Shown here: positions 24,480 through 38,284 of the stretch, piece after piece
How positions within the stretch are numbered: the stretch's first letter is position 1
Layout: every line of letters begins with the position of its first letter
Assembly: GCA_963854835.1 (NCBI GenBank)
Contig: OY978529.1
Location: 41,412,055-41,476,054, forward strand
Direction: 5' to 3'
Source: Megamerina dolium
Lineage: Eukaryota; Arthropoda; Insecta; Diptera; Megamerinidae
Length of the DNA stretch: 64,000 nucleotides
Position numbers and translations under genes: made by a program
Notes under the pieces: model-generated
What the model was told of the DNA's origin: nothing
Databases searched by the model: none
The model's input: only the letters and a program-made list of their open reading frames with translations

Positions 24480-25530
24480 GTTCACCCCCTTAGGGTGCAA
24501 TTGCTGGGGTATTATGGGTATATTTGCCAATTTTCAGTTGCTTTCAAGTTCGTTTGTTATGGGAGCCTCGGAAAGTAGCAAAGATAGAAGGTAAAATAGT
24601 TGAGAAAAATATCAAGTAGTAAAAGTTAATGTGGGTCGATTATATGATTTATCACTCTAGGATTGCTCTGGCAGCGATGGTAGTAGCATTTACTTGAAAA
24701 ATGTCAATTTTTGTAGGGCAGTCCTTCAAAAGGGTATAGATAGGGAAGAAGTATGTATAAAAAAAAACGTTGGGTAGTAAAGATAATGGTCGTTCATATG
24801 TCTTCATCTTCTAGATGTGCTTTGGAAGCGATGGAAGCAAAGTTTAGTAAAAAAATTACAATTTTATAGGGGGGCCTCTCTAAGAGGTATATATAGAATG
24901 AAAATATGTTCATAAAAATATTAAGTTGTCAAAATTAATGGTGGTCGGTCATACATCTTAACCCCCATGCGGTTCCCTTAGGGCGATGGTAGCTCATTTT
25001 ACAATAAATATCTTTTTTTATAGCGAAGCTAGAATAAGATGTAGAGATAGGTGGTAAGTATATTAAGAAAAATTATTGTAGATATAAAATTAATAGGGAC
25101 AGGTAATATATTTTGTCTCTCTAGGTGCGATTTTTAGGCTATAATTGTGTTATCTGTCGATTTTCGTGTGCCTTTAAATAAATTTTGCAGGAAAGTGGCC
25201 CTAAGATGTAAAAATAACGAGTGAGTGTATTTCAAAAAAATTATTATACACTAAAAATTAACATAGTTTGGTCATATATTTAATCCATTTAGGTGGCACT
25301 CTGAGAGCGATGCAAGCAAAATGTATAGAAATGGCAATATTGTACGGGAGCGTCTCTTCGAAATAGTGGTAGGAGATAATTAAGTTCAAATCGAATGTTA
25401 AAGAGAAAAATTAAATGAAGATTGGTCAAAGATGTCACCCCTCTATGTGCATTCCTTGGCACTTTAATGAATTTTCATACTTTCATTATTTGTGGTGAAG
25501 GTATGAAATGAGATCTGATAGAGTGAAATC
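24480..25530 (+). repeat. Tandem array B (family 1, ~155 bp units)
   Basis: Six or more diverged units start near 24,552, 24,710, 24,862, 25,015, 25,182 and 25,341 with words such as TTTTTGTAGGGCAGTCCTTC. They continue with AGATAGG, AAAATTAATG, GGTC and GCGATGG. Spacing is 152-167 bases. Same family and orientation as array A. Confidence 0.8.
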
Positions 25531-28080
25531 AATCACGGATTGAAATTCAGTGATTTTTAGCATTCTCACGATAATAGGGACTACGTTCTGGAATGAATCC
25601 AGGCATCTTCCAAATAAAGGATGGCAATTTTAGTTGTACAAATCATCAACATACATCAATTTTTCTCATGCGCTGCATATATGGGATTTTAAGAATGTTG
25701 CTACAACAACAACAACCACAAATGAAGAGAGCAATGTTTATATTAACTGCTGGATCCATTTTTCATTTTTTGGATCTTCTTAACTCCCGTCCGAGCTAAA
25801 GTGCCGGGTTTAATTCACTCCTGTTTAGCTTCTGGCCTAAATTCACGATCATGATGATGATCGAAGATGAGATGATGAGAACGTCGCATTCCGGGGTTCA
25901 CAGTGCTTTCTTGAGACTAGTTCACTCTGCCTAATGAGATGCCTAGGGTATCTACTAAATTTCACTCTGTTATTCAATGATCTCTATATGATTGAAACAA
26001 CTTATTATGTAATTTAGTATATGTATTTTTATATTTCCATATATTTCACAGTGCCTACTTGCAGCAATTAAGTTAGCAAGATAGTTTACTACATTAAATA
26101 ATATCATATTGAATAAAATGATAAATATTAATCAAGCAAACAGTATTTTAATTAGTTAATGTAATACCCACTATAAATATTTCAATATTTATATAAGTAT
26201 AATTTTCCAATTTCTATTCAAGTCTTCAATATTAAATGGAATAAATGTATATAAATTTAGCATTGTATGTCAGATATTCCCAAATGATAAGTAACTGTTT
26301 TTATATTAATATTCCAACACCCACACATTTGCTTGTCTTTCCCACAATCAACTGAAATATTATACATAATCAAAGCAAATAGCTTACAAGATATCTATGT
26401 GCTCGTATTCGTTTGTTTGTTTGTATGTGGTCGCGTGTACTCATGTGTGGTAGTAGTCACTCTAGCACTTAATGGATGGAAGTCAGTTAGTTAACAATTA
26501 AATCGTTCCACATGATTAATATGACAATTGCTACATAATTATGATATTTGAGAGAAAAAAAAAAACACTGTTTTTTTTTTTTTTTTTAATAAAATCATAA
26601 AACAATAACAACAACATAGTGAGTATATTTCTAATATGTGACATTTCATCAAGTGTGTACGTGAGTCTGACGAAATTGTGACGTTCATTTGCTATTGTTG
26701 TTGCTGCTGCTGCTGCCTGCTACGGTTGGTGATCATGCTTCAAGAGTAACAGATCAGTGTCACAGTAAACAGGCTGTAAATTTGATTCGTATGTACTCAA
26801 GACCCTGACACTGATTATGTATGTAAATATACAATTGTATGGATATTAGACTTTGACAAATAAAAATTGTTGGCATTAAAGATTATATAGTTGAATTGAT
26901 TAAAAGAAAATTGAATTAAGTCAAAAAATCAATAATTGGGAATTTCAGGTTGTGACTGCTAATGTAGTGCTGCAAGAAAAATTAAAAATGAATTTTTTTT
27001 CCAATTGTAAAAATGTAAATGCAAATGTAAAAGAATCTCTAAAAAAATGGTACAAAAATTTTTTCGAATAAATTATCAGTTTCTAAAAATTTGAACATAT
27101 CTAATATATACACATATATATGCTTAATTTTAATATACTCTAACAATTGTCTGTAATTGATAATATTTTTGTTATTTTTTCTTTTTTCAAGATCTTTTTT
27201 TCTTTAAATTTGATTGGCGCTAATTTAACAATTTTGAAAATTAACATTATTTACATAAGTAATTATTTTATTTTTTAATTTAACATTTTCAGAAATTACG
27301 ACTATTTGATTTACACTACATATTTTCAAAAGTTCAAATTTCGTTAGAAGTTCTTGAAAAATTCACCGTATTTAGTAAATATTCTTGTTTTGCTTTGGTG
27401 GGTTGGTTTTACTGAAATTCCAATGTCATTTCAATGAATTTTCATTAAATATTCATCGAACCAAGAATACAAGGTTTTTTTTTTGCTCTAAAATCATTTT
27501 AATCCTTCGTTAATTCACCGAAGGTCTAATTGACTAATTTAACCATTACAATTTGATGAGCCAATTTCATTTGCACGTACGTATTCGATATGTGAGTGCC
27601 CACGAAAATGACCTTTCTTAATTATCAGTTTCTAAGTAATGCGAAAAAAAAACACAACAAAAAAAAAAAATATACAAAAAATACAACAACAACAAAAAGT
27701 ACTAAAATAATGAAGAAACCCAACAAGTGTCACATAATATGTTAGTTAAATTGAAATATATATATTAGTTGTATGTAGGTTTTTGCATCTAAAATATATG
27801 TAGGTCTTGGTCATTTGGTGATATTTCATGAAAACAGAAAATGCTTTAAAAAAAAATCGTAGTGCATGAGAGAGTTTTGGGTAATTTCTGTTATTGACAT
27901 GTCCTCCATATAATTAATGTGAAATAATGTACAAATTTTTGATTTTATTCCAAAAATTATATGTTTAGATTTTAACAAATATTTAAAACTCTTGTGATAT
28001 GACCTTTCTTTACGAAAGATTTGTAAAGGAGATTTTTTTCTTTGGTTTTCAAATTCCATGGATTATTAACTCCATTTGTC
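25531..28080. other. AT-rich non-coding stretch
   Basis: No gene was recognised. Contains GATGATGATCG words near 25,850, a (GCT)n tract near 26,700-26,717 and AT-rich runs. Confidence 0.5.
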
Positions 28081-28260
28081 TTAAATGCGTCGGATGTCTC
28101 TCCCCGAAGCTCAACTAAAGAACTCAACAACTCAAGAAGTTGGTATCAAAATTTACATTTTTCTGGGAACTCTGGGTGCCGAGATATATGGGTCTTAAAG
28201 AGAACGAAAAACCCTAATCAGCTAGCAAGAAAAGGAGCGACGAGATTATGTGATCGAAAC
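28081..28260 (+). pseudogene. RNase H remnant of a non-LTR retrotransposon
   Basis: A short, frameshifted trace. LWVPRYMG (about 28,167-28,190) corresponds to the WVPGH..G motif, and NQLARKGATRL (about 28,211-28,245) to the ADELARKGAT motif that follows it in I/LOA-type RNase H domains. The upstream frame reads SSTKELNNSR. Frames change at least once. Nothing beyond this fragment was found. Confidence 0.5.
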
Positions 28261-28744
28261 CATTTTGTGCGGTCGGCCACACTAGCACTTAACACTTAGA
28301 TTTAAGCAACTTCAATGTGTTAATAAATACTCTATAGCACTACCCGAACTAAGTCATTTTTAAATTTAAATTGGTACTAAAATCCAATCTAATATTATCG
28401 AAGAATACACCAAGAATTCTACCAAGATTTCTAATATGGAATCGCAAATTGAAACAACACCTTACAGAAACTGGAATTCTCTCCAGTTTTTTTTAATATA
28501 CGGCGCTATCACGGATTCGCAATAAGCAGATTTCAGCAGATTTCAGATCAGATCCCAAAGAGTAAGATGTTCATCTTACCCTTTGGGATTAGCTAGATAA
28601 ATAAAAGTGAATAGACCGAAGAACATTGCCGTAAAAGGTAATTTCCCTAGGCACATAATAATAACTATTGCACCAAAGACCTGATAAAGCAAATAAATAG
28701 TATCAAAAAAATAAATATGTGGCACTTGTAGGCTCCGAAAGACC
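28261..28744. other. Short unassigned stretch
   Basis: Contains two CAGATTTCAG words in tandem (28,528-28,547) directly before the hairpin at 28,552-28,589. No coding signal. Confidence 0.4.
28552..28589. other. Strong hairpin, 18-bp arms
   Basis: ATCCCAAAGAGTAAGATG (28,552-28,569) faces CATCTTACCCTTTGGGAT (28,572-28,589) across a 2-base loop; 17 of 18 positions pair. The structure is much more regular than expected by chance. It could be an element end or a recent inverted duplication. Confidence 0.85.
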
Positions 28745-29055
28745 CTTTGACCGAGCTTTTTCAGTATTGTTGTGTACGTTAAATTTTTGGACAGTATTAG
28801 AAGCCACCTACTTATATTAGCCGGTTCCGAATGGCATCACTGTGACATCACTTTTTCTGAGCTTTGTCACAAAGCTCTTTTCGAAGCTTTTTTATGGCAA
28901 ATTGTTACTGCCGGAAGACTTGACAATTGCTTGTCGACAGGTGGTTACCGTTCGAAAGAAAAATCTTCTCGATGTTAAAGTTGTGCTTCAGACGGAGATT
29001 GAAGTCATGTCTTAGAGATCAGAGGGCCAACGTACTAACCACTGAGGTAAATAAG
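28745..29055 (-). mobile_element. Dispersed repeat with tRNA-like head (SINE candidate), copy 1
   Basis: On the minus strand, TACCTCAGTGGTTAGTACG (about 29,030-29,048) fits a pol III A box with the D-arm pattern. About 40-45 bases further on, GACTTCAATCTCC resembles a degenerate B box. The body (CGTTCGGAACCGACTAAT-like words, AAAGAGCTTTGT) is shared with the copy at 42.6 kb. No coding sequence was recognised. The combination suggests a tRNA-derived SINE; a TIR-less MITE is the alternative. Confidence 0.55.
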
Positions 29056-32000
29056 AATTAGTATGAAAAAATATCAATTTAGAAAATGTAGAGGGACGGA
29101 AAGAGAGATAGTGTGAAGAACAAAAGAGACTCATTTCTAAAGTCCTTTGATTTTCCTCAAGTCAAGAAAGAAGGACGGTTCCCTGTGCATTACCAGTACA
29201 TCTGACCTCTAGATCTCGTTCTAGATCTCGTTCTAGCGAAAGCTGTACAAATACAAAGAAAGATTCCAGATGACCGATGAATGCCTTAATGTGGAGGAAA
29301 ATGTTGGTACTTTTCTATTTTGTAACCAAAAATTGAGAGTATTTACTCTTGAAAAAAAAAAAAATTCAATTTTCAAAGACGATCTTTATCAAAATTTTAT
29401 TAACATACTTGTATATTTCCAGACATTATTTTTTTCGAAGCTTTATTTTTCTTACTTCGACCTATGTGATTTTACCTTTTTGCCACAGATAATAGTATAG
29501 AAATCATAGATGTTTTTTTTTCTAAGCCGTATTTAAAAATGAAAACATGTCAAAAATAGAAATTTACCGTTAATTTATGTAGTACCTTTATCTCGTAAGT
29601 GGTTCTTGTCACTGCTAATTGCTAAAAAATTTACAGGAAAATTATTGGGTGATTTAATTTGATCCCTAAGACTAAGAAGACCCATTCTAGGTAGAAATTG
29701 ATGGATTAAAATGTTTGGAGAAAAAAATTATAGTCGGTTTTTGCTATGAGTTTTCTAAAATTGGATTATTCGTAATTTACCGTTATTTCTTAATAAACTT
29801 TTATTCGATTTTCAATGAATTTTGAAAAAAGTAGACTAAATTTTCTGATTAGTAACTAAATTTATTGCTTTTTCATATTAGAAAAAAATTATAAAGAATC
29901 CACATAGACGTCTACTGTCGCCTAAGATTATTTGAATTGAATCCCCAAACAATATCTTGAACATTCATGTATGTTACATTGTGATTTTCTCCACTTATGA
30001 GTACAATTAACATGTAGTTACACATGTATACCTACAGCTACATATAATATTTTATAATTTTATTGATTTTATACTTAGAAACATATTTATTTATATATGT
30101 ACATATTTTTGTTGTAGCTGTTGTTGTTGTGCAAATTCCTCACACTACTCAATGCATGCATGGCATACACCTTCTATGCTTACATAAGTAGCGTAATGCG
30201 AATACATGCGCTTATAGACATTGACAATTACAGACACTTGTGTTGACGCCCATGCTCTTCAAAAAGACATTCCATAGGTGACAAATATTATAAGCAATAT
30301 TTCAATTATTGACAATTATTTAAGCCCACTAACAAACTTTAGCATAAGTATATACGATATGTGAATTAATATAATTTTATTTTATTTTTCAATTATAACT
30401 ATGTACGAGTAATTTTAACAAATTAGTACATAAATTACATAATGAAATGTTACGAAATTAATTAATTATACTTGTATAAAAAAAAACATATTTTTTTTTC
30501 ACTTCTATTAAATTATATTTTAAATATGATATTTAAATTGTTGTAATAACTAGTTTTTCATTTGGTTATATTTTTTTTTTTTTTGTGTTTTTCGAAACTA
30601 TAAATTAATACTAATTGTAGCAAATATATACCGCTAAATTAATAATGATTTTTATTTTTATATATTTTTAATTGTTTCTTCATCTTCTTCTCTTTTTTAA
30701 TACAATGCAACAGCAACAGCAGCATATTTTTAATTTTAATTTATATATTTTTTTTTTTTTGCTTTTCTACTCTTATAATTACAACAGTTTTGTTGATGAT
30801 TGTAATTGACAGTTGTTATGCTTTAATTGCTATAAGAAATCAACGAATTGAAAGAGAATTGAAAGAGAGAAAAAAAAAATAATAAAAAATAATAATAAAA
30901 AATCCAAAATTATTAAATTTGGTTTATGTGTGGGTTGGTCTCTGAATCAGAGATGAAGAAGTAGAAGCGAAAAACCAGCATAATCATTGCTTGTTGCTTG
31001 GCTTTTATTATTTTTATTATTGGTGTTATTATGACTGGACTCTTGCTGCTGCTGCTGTTGTTGTTGTTGTTGTTGTTGTTATAATGTTATTTTTCTGGTT
31101 TCTGGTTGACCTAAAAACAAAACAACAAAATAAATACATTTTACTTGAAGAAAGCCAAACCAGCACCAAACACCAAATAAAAATGAAAATGTAAAAACAA
31201 AAAAAAAAAAAATAAAATACCAAATTATGTGCTATAAGCCAAGAATTAATAACACGATAGTGACATGTATAATTTCTCTAAAGTTGATATATTTATCAAC
31301 GCCATTTAAGTAATCCCCCAAATAATCATCTTATAGTTCTATGAGTTCTTTTTTTTTCGTAGATTTCAAAGTGAATATTTTTGAAATGAAACTTCTGATG
31401 TGCCTGTTGCTTGAAGGCGTTCCCCTCAGAATGCCTAATTCTGTTCTCAATTGTTACTATGAGTCATTCATTCATTCAGTGCTTCTTGAAAAATCCCAGG
31501 CTTCCTTCCTGTTATATCTGGCTTTGCCCTCTTTTGGCTTCTTACTTTTCCCAATACGATGCCTTCTGAGGCAAAATAAACTATAACAAATGGTATCACT
31601 AAGAGGGAACAATCATTGCCATGAAATTTGTGAAAAAATGCCAGCCAATCATTTCGAAGAAAAATTGCTTAATTTAGAATTTAATGGAATTAATTACATG
31701 CAATAAGTATACAAAATGAAAATACTCAGAGTACAAAGTACATTTGACTGAGACAGCAAATGCAGTAAGGAAGAGCAAAATGCAATTACTTTTGTCGTCG
31801 TATTCGTGGATACCAATGGACAATGTACATTTTCCCACACTTTATAAGTGGAATGACTTTTCAAAATAAATGCTTTAAATGAGTGCAAGAAGATGATTTA
31901 TAATTTTGTTATACTCTTACACCTCCGACTACCCACATATTGGTGTGGTCTTTCTTATCAACGATCATCATTGTCGTTATTATTATTTTTTTTTTTTTAT

Positions 32001-33479
32001 TATTTTTTATTTTATTTGCTTTAATTATATGAGTCAATTTGAATATTACAAATATGGAGATGATATTGGTTTTACGAGTACAGTTGATATGAGTGAGTGC
32101 ATAAGTATAAGTAATCACTTTCCCTTTGCCTCCTTCACAATACTCATGTTCCAACAAATTTATTGTTTTTTTGTTCTTCTGCAATTTTTTTTTTTTTTTT
32201 TTTTTTCAATATTTATTTACACATACTTACACAGTCATATTTTGATATTTATTCATAATGATTCAAATTGTGAATGTAAAGTTTCTCTTTTGTCGGTAAG
32301 TAGGTATGAGTAGAGGTACTTGATCACTTTCACACCCCAAAAACAAAAAAAAAAAAAAACAAAAATGCATTTACATTAATAATAAATATAAATATTTACT
32401 TAATTTTCAAGATAATACAATATTAAAGTGCATTGATTTCATATATTTCATTTAAATGATATATTGCTAATATAAGCATTCAATAAAAATTGAAGGTCAA
32501 TTTTGATAGAGATAATTATCAGTACAAATATTTACCGTACATACAATATGTTATGTAGAATATTTAAAAATGTTCACAGATGTTCAATAACACAACATAA
32601 TTAATTGTGTAAATATATCATTGTATTGCAGCCGTTTAAGGTTTTTTTTTAAAAAACCATAAAATTGGGCTTGGTATCATTTAAATCAACAGTATCAGCT
32701 ATCTTATGTAGGATAGTCAATTTCGATACAACATTATTGTTGACATCTTAAAATATATATATTTATTTGCTTGATTTATATGTTCGTTGACATACTTACT
32801 TATTATTAAACATCTTTATATTAAATGATAATTGTTTTTTTTTTTCCGTACCTCAAGGTCTCTTATGGAAAATTCAAACAAAAACCTTAAGAGTCTTACT
32901 TAGTCATAATAATAAAGAGTACCTTCCTACTAGTGATTAGTCATATTTGAGATGGCGATGACCTAGTTGATATGGCTACATATGCAAAAGGGTTTCATTT
33001 TACCATGTAGTAAAAGTAATAATGAAAATCAATATGATTCATTAAAGAAAAGCTTAAGTTTGATTTGAGGCAGAACGAGCAGTAAGGAGAAGGAGAAGGT
33101 GCAATTAAATTTGTACATTTGCTTAAGGATTAAATATGGAAAGTGTCAATGATCTCAATTATTTCGAAATCGATTTGAAAATATATCAAGATCTGATTGA
33201 ACAGGAAACCCTTTGTTTTCAGAAAGATTGTCAATAAATTTTCAAAAGCTATTTTAAAGTATTCATATATTAAAAATTCTAAAATTTATCAATTGTGTTA
33301 ATTACTTTAATTATACAATCACATGAAAAAAACATAAAAGATCTTATCCAGGCGAAGAGATAAAAATGACAATTCATCTCAAATCTCAAAAAAGATATTA
33401 TGAAAGTTGAAATATTCATTAAAATACTCAGTCTCGCACCTAGAGATTTAAAATGATTGAGCTTTTGTGAATTTCATCC
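29056..33479. other. AT-rich non-coding stretch
   Basis: No gene was recognised. Contains a repeated TCTAGATCTCGT word near 29,210-29,235, a (CTG)n(TTG)n tract at 31,042-31,081 and long poly-T runs near 31,986 and 32,187. The 31,906-32,313 open frame is F/Y/I-rich and runs through those tracts. Confidence 0.5.
31042..31081 (+). repeat. (CTG)n(TTG)n microsatellite
   Basis: About four CTG then eight or nine TTG units. The reverse strand gives poly-Thr, the forward poly-Val/Leu. Not coding. Confidence 0.95.
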
Positions 33480-34830
33480 TCAACATGTCTTCTGAACATA
33501 TATGTAAGTACTTAGCCTCTATTTTCATCCCTTAGAAGGGCTCCGCTACAAAATTGAGGTTTTTATACACGAAATAAAATGTATGAGCGATCTCTAATAG
33601 TTTTTTCTTCTGAACATATTTATCCGCTATCTCTACTCCTTAGAAGGGCTGCGCCAAGAAATTGAGATTTTTATACAGAGATTTCACTCCCATCGCTTTC
33701 AGAGTGCCCCTTAAGGGATTAATATATGAGCAACCTCTCTTAATTTTTTTGCCTCAACATTTCTTTCAAATATATTTAACTCCCAAACTCTGCCCCTTTA
33801 AAGGGTCCCCGTACAAAATTGACGTTCTTACACATAGATTTCACTCCTACCGCCTTCAGAGTGTCCTGAGAGGTATAAAATAAAATGCTTGACGACTGAC
33901 TATAATTAATTTTCATTATTCTATATTTTTTGTGAACATACCTACTCTCTATCTCTATGTATGACTGACTCTAATTAATTTTCACTATTCCATATTTTTT
34001 GTAAACCTACTTACTCTCTATCTCCACTCCTTATAAGGGCTGCCCTACAAAATTGACGTTTTTATTCACAGATTTCGCTTCCATTGCTTCCAGAGTGCCC
34101 CTTGAGGGGTTAATATATTAACGACCTCTATTAATTTTTTCTCCTCAACATTTCTTTCAAACATATTTAACCCCTAACTCTTCCCCTTTAAAGGGTCCCC
34201 GTACAAAATTGACGTTTTTACACATAGAATTCACTCCCAGCGCCTTCAGAGTGTCCTGAGAGATATAAAATGTATGATTGACTCTTATAAATTTTCGCTA
34301 TTCTAAATTTTTTTGTAAGCCTACTTACGCTCTATCTCTGCTCCTTAGAAGGGCTGCCCTACAAAGTTGACGTTTTTATTCATAGATTTCGCTCCCATCG
34401 ATTTCATAGTGCCCCTTGAGGGGTTAATATATTAGCGACCTCTATTAATTTTTTCTCCTCAACATTTCTCCTAAACATATTTGACCCCTATCTCTACTCC
34501 TAAGAAGGGCTGCCCTCTAAAATTGACGTTTTTCTGCACAACCTTCAGAGTTCCGCGAGAGGTGTTAAATGTAAGAATCACCTCATTAATTTTCACTACT
34601 TAACATTTTTCCTAAACACACTTACTCGATAACTTTACTCCCTAGAAAGGATCCTCTACAAAATGGACTCAAAAGCATCCGTAATTCGACAAAGAATCTC
34701 ATAGTTGTCACTGAATCGGGCTCTAGAGCGGTGAAATGTATGACTGTACCCCAATTATTCTTCTGTTCTAACATTTATACAAATACTCTTAGCTTCTATC
34801 TCCTCATATTAGGGTCGTTTCCGTACAAAA
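33480..34830 (-). repeat. Tandem array C (family 1, inverted)
   Basis: Units are marked on the + strand by (GCTGCCC or GTCCCCG)TACAAAATTGACG at about 33,543, 33,649, 33,805, 34,038, 34,196, 34,354, 34,508 and 34,652. Between them recur CTATCTCCACTCCTTA, CCTTCAGAGTGTCC and TTAATTTTCACTA. GCTGCCC and GTCCCCG types alternate in the middle, giving a period of about 315 bases for the pair. It is the reverse complement of arrays A and B. Confidence 0.85.
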
Positions 34831-37800
34831 GTGATACTTAATTTCAAAATTGAATTGAACTGATATTTTCTAAAAATTGGCAATACTTTCTCAAGCACAT
34901 ACTGTTGACAAAAATATAGTAGAATAAAATTTTTAACTGAGTTATGATGACTGCTGACTGAAAACCAATTTCGTTTGACCACCTGTAGCCCGTAGAATAT
35001 ATTCCAAGAAAACCTCAAGACTATTTTCTATTAACCAAATTAACTATAATTAGGCTCAAGAACGTTAAATAATCTAGAAATCAGCATATTATCACATTTT
35101 TTTGTTATTGTTCTTTCTTCAAGCCGCCCTTTCATGTAGCACAAATAGCGATGATTGGATTACCTAATGACGTAGTTTTCTGGTTTATTGTCATTAAAAG
35201 CATTTCGTATATAATGCATGACTCGCATTACAATATATACTCTTACAAGGTGATGACAAATATGAATGAAGGTGACAACAACGAATGATTGCTAATATTA
35301 CTAGTTTAAAGTGGCTAAGAGTACTATGATATGCATCGATTGCAGTGTTATTCTATATAGTATGAATGAAAATAAAATGAAATGATTAGAATTAGAATTT
35401 TTCTGAGGCACATTTTATGCACAAAATATATAATTGGTTAATATTAAAATTAATTATAAAACTCAAAAGAATACAGCAAAAAATAATTTTTAATTAATTA
35501 AACATTGTGATCATATGAAACCCTGTCGGTTATAAACTTTTATAAAAGGCTAACAATAAAAGTCGTTAAAAATGTTATATCAACGAAACGAACGAACGAA
35601 CGAATGATGAAAATAAATGAAAATGAGAACCAACAAAAATATAAACCAAAGAAATTAATTGAAAAAAACAAAAAAAAAATAATAAAAAACTCAGATTCAG
35701 AAAACTTTTTTCATTTAACATCTGTCTCTGTGTATTTGTGTTGAAATGTTGAGATCTGTTCAACCTAATTTGATTGTGGTTATATATTTTGAATTTTTCG
35801 TATTAAAACTTTTTGGTAATAAAACAAACAAATAATAATAAAAAAATACATGCACCAAAAAAAGAAACAAAAAAAGACCAAACGTATAAAAAAAGTAAAA
35901 TTCAAAAATCTAAAATGATTTAAAACTGAAAAAAAAAACATTTTTCATACGCAGCTTTATGTTTTTTAGGTCATAACCACCAAAGAAACCAGGCAAAAAC
36001 ACAAAAAAGTGCATACCTACTTAGCACAAAGAAGATGACGAAAATGAGGAAGAAAACTAAAAGCGTATAAAATATAAAAATGAATAACAGAAAAAAAAAT
36101 AAATAAAAATAAATAACAAAAGAAATCACCATAAGAATATTAAAATGCATATATCTGAACTAAGTAACGAAATACGGCAACAATAACGAGAACAATGGTT
36201 TTTGTGGCAATACAAGTAGTCATCTCATACATAATTAAATATACAATGGCTATAACTGCTGGCCAGTTATGTGCTGCGTTTTAAATACGATATGATAAAC
36301 AGCTGTATATTCTGGTTTCAGTTACTTAATAAAAGAATGCCGCTTTGATTCGTACTGGTTCAACCAACCAACCCTCAACAAAAAAGTTCAAACTTATATT
36401 TTAAAATCTCCATTGGCAAATAAAATTGTCAGTTATAGGTCTCATAAAGTCTTATGACGTAATCTCAATGTGATTGAATATATGACACATGAGAACGTAT
36501 CCACTTCTGCGTCTTCTGCCAGTACGCAATAAATACAACAGATCAGAAATATAACATGCAGAGTTGTATTTTGAACTTTTTGAACTGTTCCAGCTGATGC
36601 ATTGGAATCAGTAAAAATATGATACATGTAAACACAACCTTACAATTTAGTGTCTTATTTCAGTACAAAAAAAAAAATAATTACAATAGATCGGAAATTT
36701 AGCACCCAGAGTTGCAATGTGTTGAATCACTTTTGTGTGGAGGATCGCTCTTTAAATTATTCGAAAATTTTATGACATTAGAACAATATGACATGCTATG
36801 ACAGCTTGTAAATCACCTAAATTATTAATTGTAATATTTTTAATTAACAAAAATGACAAAATCATCATTAATTAAATTATTCACAGGAATCAGTTAAAAT
36901 ATGACATATGTGAAACTATTGTAAAATTTTATGACATTACAATAATATGACATATTACGACATCTCGTAAATTGTAGAAAATGTTTCTTTTGAGCAAATA
37001 TTATTTTCCAAATCATCTAATTTTCTTGGTAGCAATTTTTCGAGCAAATTTTTGGAGCATTGCCTGAAATCACATTCTAAAAATGTGTACTGATCTAATT
37101 TATATAGCCATATAAAATATTGAATTGCAAGCATATCTTTGTCATATTTTTTTCATACAATCAACTAAGAGTAACGACTCATATTTGATTGGTTTTTAAT
37201 ATGCATCAGCACATTGTCTCCCTTTATTCCTTGAAACTTGTAGTTTCATTTTGAATTAAAATCATTTTGAATTTTACTTTAAAAAATGTTCACGTTCATT
37301 CACAGCATTCAATGCTGAGTCAATGTTATCAAATGGTCAAAATTATGGAAGTAATAGGAACGCAGAAAAAAGCGATCATCCCAGTGAAGACATGTTACGA
37401 CCAACTATTAGGTATAACACCAACACCAACCACGGCCATATAAAGTGAAACAAGTTCAAAATGCAATATAGTTTTTTTTTGTTTGTTTCTTTTTTTTTTT
37501 TCTTCACCACAATTTCTTTTTCCTTGTCTGCAATGTTTCTGGTAGTGATACTTGTTGTTGTTGCTGTTGTGCATCTTGATTTCTTGTAAAACAGCTTGGT
37601 ACGCCTACTCCCTTTACACATAAAAGGGTATCAACTTAAACATACAGATGTATACTTGAATTTCATTCGCTACACTTGCAAATACTATCGTATATATATA
37701 TTTTAATGATGTTGCAGTTTTTGAATGCTACTCTTTGCTAGTTGCTTGCATTTCTTCTCCACAATTCTTGTTAGCATGAATCTCTAGCGTATATACATAC

Positions 37801-38284
37801 TTTAGAATTTTAGAACCAGTCTTTAATGCACGGAATCAAATGATATGAAATCCCAAAAAAAAAAAAAAGAATAGAATAAAGTAAAACCAAATAAATACAG
37901 GTTTTATATTGAAAATTTATGATTTCTACTTACAGCATTTACCAATGTAAAGTTTTATAGCAAAGGTGAGGTAGATACATAAATAAGTCTTTTTCGTAAA
38001 AGGTTGCTGACTTACATAAATTAATAAACTAATATTGACTTGTTATTCAGAGCTTAAGTTTATTAGTTCCTCAAACAATATACTATAATAATCAAATATT
38101 AAATTCATCTTGTACGTAAATGATTTAAGAACTTTCGAAAGTGATTTCTTAATCCATGACAAGCGAAAACTGAACACTTTTTAATTTTAAGCTCCATTGG
38201 TTTGTATTTTAAGACACTTTAAGAAGTATATTTCAAATGTTATATTACCACAGCAGGGTTTGATTTAAATTTGGAAACCTTTCG
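34831..38284. other. AT-rich non-coding stretch
   Basis: No gene was recognised. Holds a (CGAA)n tract at 35,583-35,605, A-rich runs between 35,820 and 36,120, and repeated TATGACAT words near 36,480-36,960. Confidence 0.5.
35583..35605 (+). repeat. (CGAA)n microsatellite
   Basis: About five CGAA units in non-coding context. Confidence 0.9.

Noticed and set aside
31906..32313. 135-codon open frame
   Set aside because: F/Y/I-rich translation of poly-T and TTA tracts, no recognisable domain, and an equally long frame on the other strand.
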